In this document: positions 59,638-64,000 of the stretch, piece after piece
Layout: each line of letters opens with the position of its first letter
Numbering within the stretch: position 1 is the stretch's first letter
Assembly (NCBI RefSeq): GCF_030345705.1
Contig: NZ_JAUASW010000001.1
Span: 496,001-560,000 of the forward strand
Origin: Pelomonas sp. SE-A7
GTDB taxonomy: Bacteria; Pseudomonadota; Gammaproteobacteria; Burkholderiales; Burkholderiaceae_C
Length of the DNA: 64,000 nucleotides
Direction: 5' to 3'
Position numbers and translations under genes: made by a program
The notes under the pieces: generated by a model
Told to the model about the DNA's origin: nothing
Databases searched by the model: none
The model's input: the letters and a program-made list of their open reading frames with translations, nothing else

Positions 59638-60411
59638 ATGCCGCCCATGCCCCGCGAGCTCGCCGCGCCCCCGTCCGTGGGCGCCGAATCCCACAGCCCC
59701 TCGTTCAGCCCCCTGTATCGACAGATCAAGGGGCTGATCATTGCCGGGCTGCAGGGCGGCGAATGGAAGGCCGGCGAGAGCATCCCGAGCGAGATCGAGC
59801 TGGCCCAGCGCTACGGCGTCAGCCAGGGCACGGTCCGTAAGGCTATTGACGAACTTGCGGCCGAGAATCTGTTGGTCCGGCGTCAGGGCCGCGGTACTTT
59901 CGTTGCGACTCATGCCGAGCAGCAGCAGCAGTACCGCTTCCTGCGCCTGATGCCCGACGAAGGCCAGCCCGCGGGCCTGGGCCGACAACTGCTGGACTGC
60001 AAGCGCCAGCGGGCGCCGGCCTGGATAGCGCGCCAGCTGCAGATGCGTGCCGGCGACCCGATGGTCGAGGTGCGTCGGCTGCTGCATAGCGAAGGCCGGC
60101 CGGTCGTGCTGGACGACATCTGGTTGCCCGGCGGCCTGTTCAAGGGACTGACCACCGAGCGGCTGAACCAGCATCGCGGGCCGTTCTACAGCTTGTTCGA
60201 GACGGAGTTCGGCGTGCACATGATCCGCGCCCAGGAGCGGGTGAGGGCAGTGGCCGCCGACGCTGAAGTGGCGGAGCTGCTGCAGGTGCCACTGGGCACG
60301 CCGCTGCTGAGCGTCGAAAGACTCTCGTTCACCTATGGCGACAGGCCGGTGGAACTGCGCCGCGGCCTTTACCACACGGCAACGCATTACTACCGCAACG
60401 ACTTGAATTGA
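59638..60411 (+). CDS. GntR-family (HutC-type) transcriptional regulator
   Basis: 257 residues from ATG 59638; ATG 59647 is an alternative. Residues ~20-90 are the winged helix (PLYRQIKGLIIAGLQGG, then YGVSQGTVRKAIDELAAENL). Residues ~105-250 are the UTRA effector domain (MVEVRRLLHSEGRPVVLDDI, then LLSVERLSFTYGDRPVELRR), which marks the HutC subfamily that senses a small metabolite. It lies 100 bases before sdhC and diverges from mdh, so it probably regulates TCA genes. The effector is unknown; a C4-acid or a TCA intermediate is a guess. Confidence 0.92.
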   Translation: MPPMPRELAAPPSVGAESHSPSFSPLYRQIKGLIIAGLQGGEWKAGESIPSEIELAQRYGVSQGTVRKAIDELAAENLLVRRQGRGTFVATHAEQQQQYRFLRLMPDEGQPAGLGRQLLDCKRQRAPAWIARQLQMRAGDPMVEVRRLLHSEGRPVVLDDIWLPGGLFKGLTTERLNQHRGPFYSLFETEFGVHMIRAQERVRAVAADAEVAELLQVPLGTPLLSVERLSFTYGDRPVELRRGLYHTATHYYRNDLN

Positions 60412-60458
60412 CCCTCAGAAATCTGCTTGCGCCACACGCACCGCTTGCCTGGAAGCGC

Positions 60459-60495
60459 TGTTGCATTGCAATAAAATCCCTCGGTTTCATATTGA
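60459..60495 (+). promoter_or_regulatory. candidate sdhC promoter with shared 12-base element
   Basis: TTGCAA (60466-60471), 18 bases, TATTGA (60490-60495). TGTTGCATTGCA (60459-60470) overlaps the -35. The same 12 bases and the same 18-base spacing are found at the gntR promoter (59550-59586), so one factor, probably the GntR protein, may bind both. TTGCA-T-TGCAA (60461-60471) is a perfect inverted repeat around T. Confidence 0.6.
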
Positions 60496-60511
60496 TTAAA
60501 CAAGGTCGGGT

Positions 60512-60943
60512 ATGACAGACATAGCGAATAAGAAGCGACCGGTCTATCGCAACATCCACGTGACTCAGATCGTGTCGTACCGCCTGCCCCCGGCCGGCAT
60601 CGTCTCGATCCTGCATCGCATCAGCGGCCTGCTGATGTTCCTGCTGCTGCCCTTCGTGATCTGGATGTTCGACACCAGCCTCACGTCGGAAATCTCCTAC
60701 GACCGCTTCACCAACGCCTTCGTCGGCGGCCTCGGCTTCGTGCCGGCCTGGCTGGTCAAGCTGGCGACCCTGGGCCTGATCTGGGGCTATCTGCACCACT
60801 TCATCGCTGGCGTGCGCCACCTGTGGATGGACGCCACGCACAGCGTCAGCAAGGAATTCGGCCATTCCTCGGCCCTGGTCACCCTGGTGCTGAGCCTGGC
60901 GCTCACCGCCGCGCTGGGTGCCAAGCTGTTCGGCCTGTACTGA
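60512..60943 (+). CDS. sdhC: succinate dehydrogenase cytochrome b556 subunit
   Basis: 143 residues. Three membrane helices (~33-55, ~72-93, ~117-137). The start region RPVYRNIHVTQIVSYRLPPAG, then SILHRISGLL is typical of SdhC, with Ser and Arg near the ubiquinone site. HHFIAGVRHLWMDATH (~90-105) carries the haem b-ligating histidine. It anchors the SdhAB dimer in the inner membrane and passes electrons to quinone. The promoter element is at 60459-60495. sdhD follows by 21 bases. Confidence 0.96.
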   Translation: MTDIANKKRPVYRNIHVTQIVSYRLPPAGIVSILHRISGLLMFLLLPFVIWMFDTSLTSEISYDRFTNAFVGGLGFVPAWLVKLATLGLIWGYLHHFIAGVRHLWMDATHSVSKEFGHSSALVTLVLSLALTAALGAKLFGLY

Positions 60944-60964
60944 TCGCGAGAGAGGCACAAGAAC

Positions 60965-61324
60965 ATGACTACCTTTGGTTCCAAGCGCATCGTCACCGGT
61001 GCGAGCTATGGCCTGCGCGACTGGCTGGCCCAGCGCGTGACGGCCCTGTTGATGGCGCTGTTCACCATCGTCCTGCTGGTGCAGGTGCTGCTGCCCGGTC
61101 CCCTGGGCTATGACCGCTGGGCCGGCATCTTCAGCCAGCAATGGATGAAGGTCGTGACCTTCGCTCTGATCATCTCGCTGGCCTACCACGCCTGGGTCGG
61201 CATGCGGGACATCTGGATGGATTACGTCAAGCCGGTCGGTGTGCGCCTCGCGCTGCACATCTTCACCCTGGTTTGGCTGGTGGGTTGCGCCGGTTGGGCG
61301 ATCCAAGTGCTGTGGAGACTCTGA
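60965..61324 (+). CDS. sdhD: succinate dehydrogenase hydrophobic anchor subunit
   Basis: 119 residues with three membrane helices (~24-44, ~63-83, ~94-115). GLRDWLAQRVTALLMALFT opens it, and YHAWVGMRDIWMDYVKPVG holds His75, the second haem b axial ligand partner, and the Asp-Tyr near the quinone site. It forms complex II with SdhC, A and B. The sdhA ATG is 3 bases after its stop, so translation is coupled. Confidence 0.95.
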   Translation: MTTFGSKRIVTGASYGLRDWLAQRVTALLMALFTIVLLVQVLLPGPLGYDRWAGIFSQQWMKVVTFALIISLAYHAWVGMRDIWMDYVKPVGVRLALHIFTLVWLVGCAGWAIQVLWRL

Positions 61325-61326
61325 AA

Positions 61327-63102
61327 ATGCAAATTGGATCGACGCTCGCGAAGCGCAAGTTCGATGTGGTGATCGTCGGTGCCGGTGGATCCGGCATGCG
61401 CGCCTCGCTGCAACTCTCGCTGGCCGGCCTGAACGTGGCCGTGCTGTCCAAGGTCTTCCCGACCCGCTCGCACACCGTGGCTGCCCAGGGCGGCATCGGT
61501 GCCTCGCTGGGCAATATGTCGGAAGACAACTGGCACTACCACTTCTTCGACACCGTCAAGGGTTCGGACTGGCTGGGTGACCAGGACGCCATCGAATTCA
61601 TGTGCCGCGAGGCGCCCAAGGTCGTCTACGAGCTTGAGCACTTCGGCATGCCCTTCGACCGCAACCCCGACGGCACGATCTACCAGCGTCCGTTCGGCGG
61701 CCACACGGCCAACTACGGCGAGAAGCCGGTGCAGCGTGCCTGCGCCGCGGCCGACCGCACCGGCCATGCGCTGCTGCACACGCTGTACCAGCAGAACGTC
61801 AAGGCCAAGACCCAGTTCTTCGTCGAATGGATGGCGCTGGACCTGATCCGCGACGCCGACGGCGACTGCGTGGGCGTCACCGCCCTGGAGATGGAGACCG
61901 GCGAGGTCCACATCCTGCAAGCCAAGACCGTGTTGATGGCCACCGGCGGTGCCGGCCGCATCTATGCCGCCTCGACCAATGCCTTCATCAACACCGGCGA
62001 CGGCCTGGGCATGGCGGCGCGTGCTGGCATCCCGCTGGAAGACATGGAGTTCTGGCAGTTCCACCCGACCGGCGTGGCCGGTGCCGGCGTGCTGCTGACC
62101 GAGGGCTGCCGTGGCGAGGGCGCCATCCTGCGCAACAGCAACGGCGAGCGCTTCATGGAGCGCTATGCCCCGACGCTGAAGGACCTGGCACCGCGCGACT
62201 TCGTCTCGCGCTCGATGGATCAGGAGATCAAGGAAGGTCGCGGCTGCGGTCCCAACAAGGACTACGTGCTGCTCGACATGACTCACCTGGGCGCCGAGAC
62301 CATCATGAAGCGCCTGCCTTCGGTGTTCGAGATCGGCCACAACTTCGCCAACGTCGACATCACCAAGGAACCGATCCCGGTCGTGCCGACCATCCACTAC
62401 CAGATGGGCGGCATCCCGACCAACATCCATGGCCAGGTGGTGGTGCCGAACAACGGCAAGCACAACGACATCATCAACGGCCTCTATGCCGTGGGCGAAT
62501 GCTCCTGCGTGTCGGTGCACGGCGCCAACCGCCTGGGCACGAACTCGCTGCTGGACCTGGTGGTGTTCGGCCGCGCGGCCGGCAACCACATCGTGGACTT
62601 CAACCTGAAGACCAGGAGCCACAAGGACCTGCCCAAGGACGCCGCCGACCGCACGCTGGCCCGCCTGGCCGCGCTGGAAAGCCGCAGCAACGGCGAGTAC
62701 GCGCAAGGCGTCGCCAACGACATCCGCTCGACCATGCAGAAGCATGCCGGCGTGTTCCGCACCCAGGCCGTGATGGACGAGGGTGTCAAGAACATCCTCG
62801 AGGTGGCCGAGCGCGTGAAGGGCATTGGCCTGAAGGACAAGTCCAAGGTGTTCAACACCGAGCGCGTGGAAGCGCTGGAAGTCGAGAACCTGATCGAGGC
62901 CGCCAAGGCCACGATGACCTCGGCTGCCGCCCGTCCGGAGTCGCGTGGCGCCCATGCCCACAACGACTATCCGAACCGCGACGACGCCAACTGGATGAAG
63001 CACACGCTGTGGTACTCCGAAGGCAACCGCCTCGACTACAAGCCGGTGAACCTGAAGCCGCTGACGGTGGAATCGGTGCCGCCCAAGGTCCGGACGTTCT
63101 AA
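61327..63102 (+). CDS. sdhA: succinate dehydrogenase flavoprotein subunit
   Basis: 591 residues. FDVVIVGAGGSGMRASLQLS binds FAD, and His49 in FPTRSHTVAAQGGIGASLG carries the covalent FAD bond. The active-site loops are TEGCRGEGAILRN, HPTGVAGAGVLL and HGANRLGTNSLLDLVVFGRA with catalytic Arg. It oxidises succinate to fumarate on the cytoplasmic face of complex II. All catalytic residues expected are present. Length is normal. SdhE encoded downstream should help attach the FAD. Confidence 0.98.
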   Translation: MQIGSTLAKRKFDVVIVGAGGSGMRASLQLSLAGLNVAVLSKVFPTRSHTVAAQGGIGASLGNMSEDNWHYHFFDTVKGSDWLGDQDAIEFMCREAPKVVYELEHFGMPFDRNPDGTIYQRPFGGHTANYGEKPVQRACAAADRTGHALLHTLYQQNVKAKTQFFVEWMALDLIRDADGDCVGVTALEMETGEVHILQAKTVLMATGGAGRIYAASTNAFINTGDGLGMAARAGIPLEDMEFWQFHPTGVAGAGVLLTEGCRGEGAILRNSNGERFMERYAPTLKDLAPRDFVSRSMDQEIKEGRGCGPNKDYVLLDMTHLGAETIMKRLPSVFEIGHNFANVDITKEPIPVVPTIHYQMGGIPTNIHGQVVVPNNGKHNDIINGLYAVGECSCVSVHGANRLGTNSLLDLVVFGRAAGNHIVDFNLKTRSHKDLPKDAADRTLARLAALESRSNGEYAQGVANDIRSTMQKHAGVFRTQAVMDEGVKNILEVAERVKGIGLKDKSKVFNTERVEALEVENLIEAAKATMTSAAARPESRGAHAHNDYPNRDDANWMKHTLWYSEGNRLDYKPVNLKPLTVESVPPKVRTF

Positions 63103-63115
63103 AGGATTGAACAGA

Positions 63116-63817
63116 ATGAAGCGCATTTTCCAGATCTACCGCTACGACCCGGACAAGGATGCCAAGCCCTACATGCAGACCATCGAGATCGAACTCGATG
63201 GCAACGAGCGCATGTTGCTGGACGCCTTGGTCAAGCTCAAGGCCGTCGACCCCACGCTGAGCTTCCGCCGCTCGTGCCGCGAAGGCGTCTGCGGTTCGGA
63301 TGCGATGAACATCAACGGCAAGAACGGCCTGGCCTGCCTGACGAACATGCGTTCGCTGCCGGGTACCGTGGTGCTGAAGCCGCTGCCGGGCCTGCCCGTC
63401 GTGCGCGACCTGATCGTCGACATGACGCAGTTCTTCAAGCAGTACCACTCGATCAAGCCCTACCTGGTCAACGACAACCCGCTGCCCGACAAGGAACGCC
63501 TGCAGTCGCCGGTGGAGCGCGAGGAGCTGGACGGCCTGTATGAGTGCATCCTGTGCGCCAGCTGCTCCACGAGCTGCCCGAGCTTCTGGTGGAACCCCGA
63601 CAAGTTCGTCGGACCGGCCGGCCTCTTGCAGGCCTACCGCTTCATCGCCGACAGCCGCGACGAAGCCACGGCCGAGCGCCTCGACAACCTCGAGGATCCG
63701 TACCGCCTGTTCCGCTGCCACACCATCATGAACTGCGTCGATGTCTGCCCCAAGGGTCTGAACCCGACCAAGGCCATCGGCAAGATCAAGGAACTGATGG
63801 TCCGCCGCGCGGTCTGA
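63116..63817 (+). CDS. sdhB: succinate dehydrogenase iron-sulfur subunit
   Basis: 233 residues from ATG 63116 with AAAGGA 8-13 bases upstream; a TTG at 63107 would add three residues. The [2Fe-2S] ligands are in SCREGVCGSD and GLAC, the [4Fe-4S] and [3Fe-4S] ligands in CILCASCSTSCPSFWW and CHTIMNCVDVCPKGLNP. It transfers electrons from FAD to haem and quinone. It follows sdhA by 13 bases in the operon. Confidence 0.97.
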   Translation: MKRIFQIYRYDPDKDAKPYMQTIEIELDGNERMLLDALVKLKAVDPTLSFRRSCREGVCGSDAMNINGKNGLACLTNMRSLPGTVVLKPLPGLPVVRDLIVDMTQFFKQYHSIKPYLVNDNPLPDKERLQSPVEREELDGLYECILCASCSTSCPSFWWNPDKFVGPAGLLQAYRFIADSRDEATAERLDNLEDPYRLFRCHTIMNCVDVCPKGLNPTKAIGKIKELMVRRAV

Positions 63818-63837
63818 CCTTCAAGCAACAAGCCGTG

Positions 63838-64000
63838 ATGGAAACGCTGATCGACGAGAGGGCCTATTCCAAGCTGCGCTGGCGCTGCCGGCGCGGCCTG
63901 CTGGAGAACGACCTTTTCATCGAGCGGTTTTTCGCGGCCCACGAGAATGGCCTGAGCGAAGCCGAGGCCGACGGGCTGATGCAGCTGATGGACCTCTCGG
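63838..64000 (+). CDS. sdhE: FAD assembly factor SdhE (3' end outside window)
   Basis: The first 54 residues are present (METLIDERAYSKLRWRCRRG), followed by LLENDLFIERFFAAHENGLS. The R-G-x-x-E-x-D pattern (RRGLLENDLFIERF) is the signature of SdhE/SDH5, a small protein needed to attach FAD to SdhA. It follows sdhB by 20 bases, so it closes the visible part of the operon. The stop lies beyond base 64000. Confidence 0.92.
   Translation, partial: METLIDERAYSKLRWRCRRGLLENDLFIERFFAAHENGLSEAEADGLMQLMDLS

Overview
The window looks like a chromosomal segment of a high-GC betaproteobacterium of the order Burkholderiales (Roseateles/Mitsuaria/Rubrivivax-like). The basis is the strong G/C bias at third codon positions, the block gntR - sdhCDAB - sdhE diverging from mdh - HpcH/HpaI lyase - acnB, and the exosortase-A-associated polysaccharide genes. 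The genus is inference. No rRNA, tRNA, CRISPR array or insertion sequence was seen, and no stretch over 300 bases lacks a gene.

Bases 1-20801 are a polysaccharide/acyl-modification locus linked to the exosortase A (EpsH/XrtA, PEP-CTERM) system. A rightward arm holds a glycosyltransferase tail, an AAC(3)-fold acyltransferase, an FkbH-like protein, an acyl carrier protein, a MaoC-SDR fusion and a helical toroid protein. A long leftward arm, with several 4-base ATGA overlaps, runs from a second carrier protein through a PLP aminotransferase-like protein, acyltransferases, a GT4 glycosyltransferase, the two exosortase-associated hydrolases, a tandem acyltransferase, a TPR-like protein, a flippase and an asparagine synthetase homologue. 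Diverging from it are the exosortase-associated acyl-CoA ligase and PLP decarboxylase. Activated acyl or C3 units on carrier proteins could be reduced, aminated and moved onto the polymer. Exosortase itself and PEP-CTERM targets are not in the window.

Bases 20815-52000 are mostly housekeeping and envelope genes: a 998-residue secreted beta-helix lipoprotein, galU, a 2-hydroxyacid dehydrogenase homologue with a rewired active site, valS, a His-rich protein with a two-component system, an exported phospholipase D family protein, guaC, a ketoacyl synthase III, an outer-membrane protein, mrcA, an S9 peptidase, sbcB, two overlapping amidohydrolase genes (three domains, one intact), a GGDEF-like protein, a mini FlgC-like protein behind a near-consensus sigma-28 promoter, and a CpdB-type nucleotidase. 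A solute-binding protein and a large histidine kinase follow.

Bases 53191-64000 are the TCA block: acnB, a VapBC toxin-antitoxin pair directly upstream of acnB, a small secreted protein, a CoA-ester lyase and mdh on the minus strand. A GntR/HutC regulator with sdhC-D-A-B-E lies on the plus strand, where a shared 12-base palindrome-like element overlaps the predicted -35 of both gntR and sdhC.
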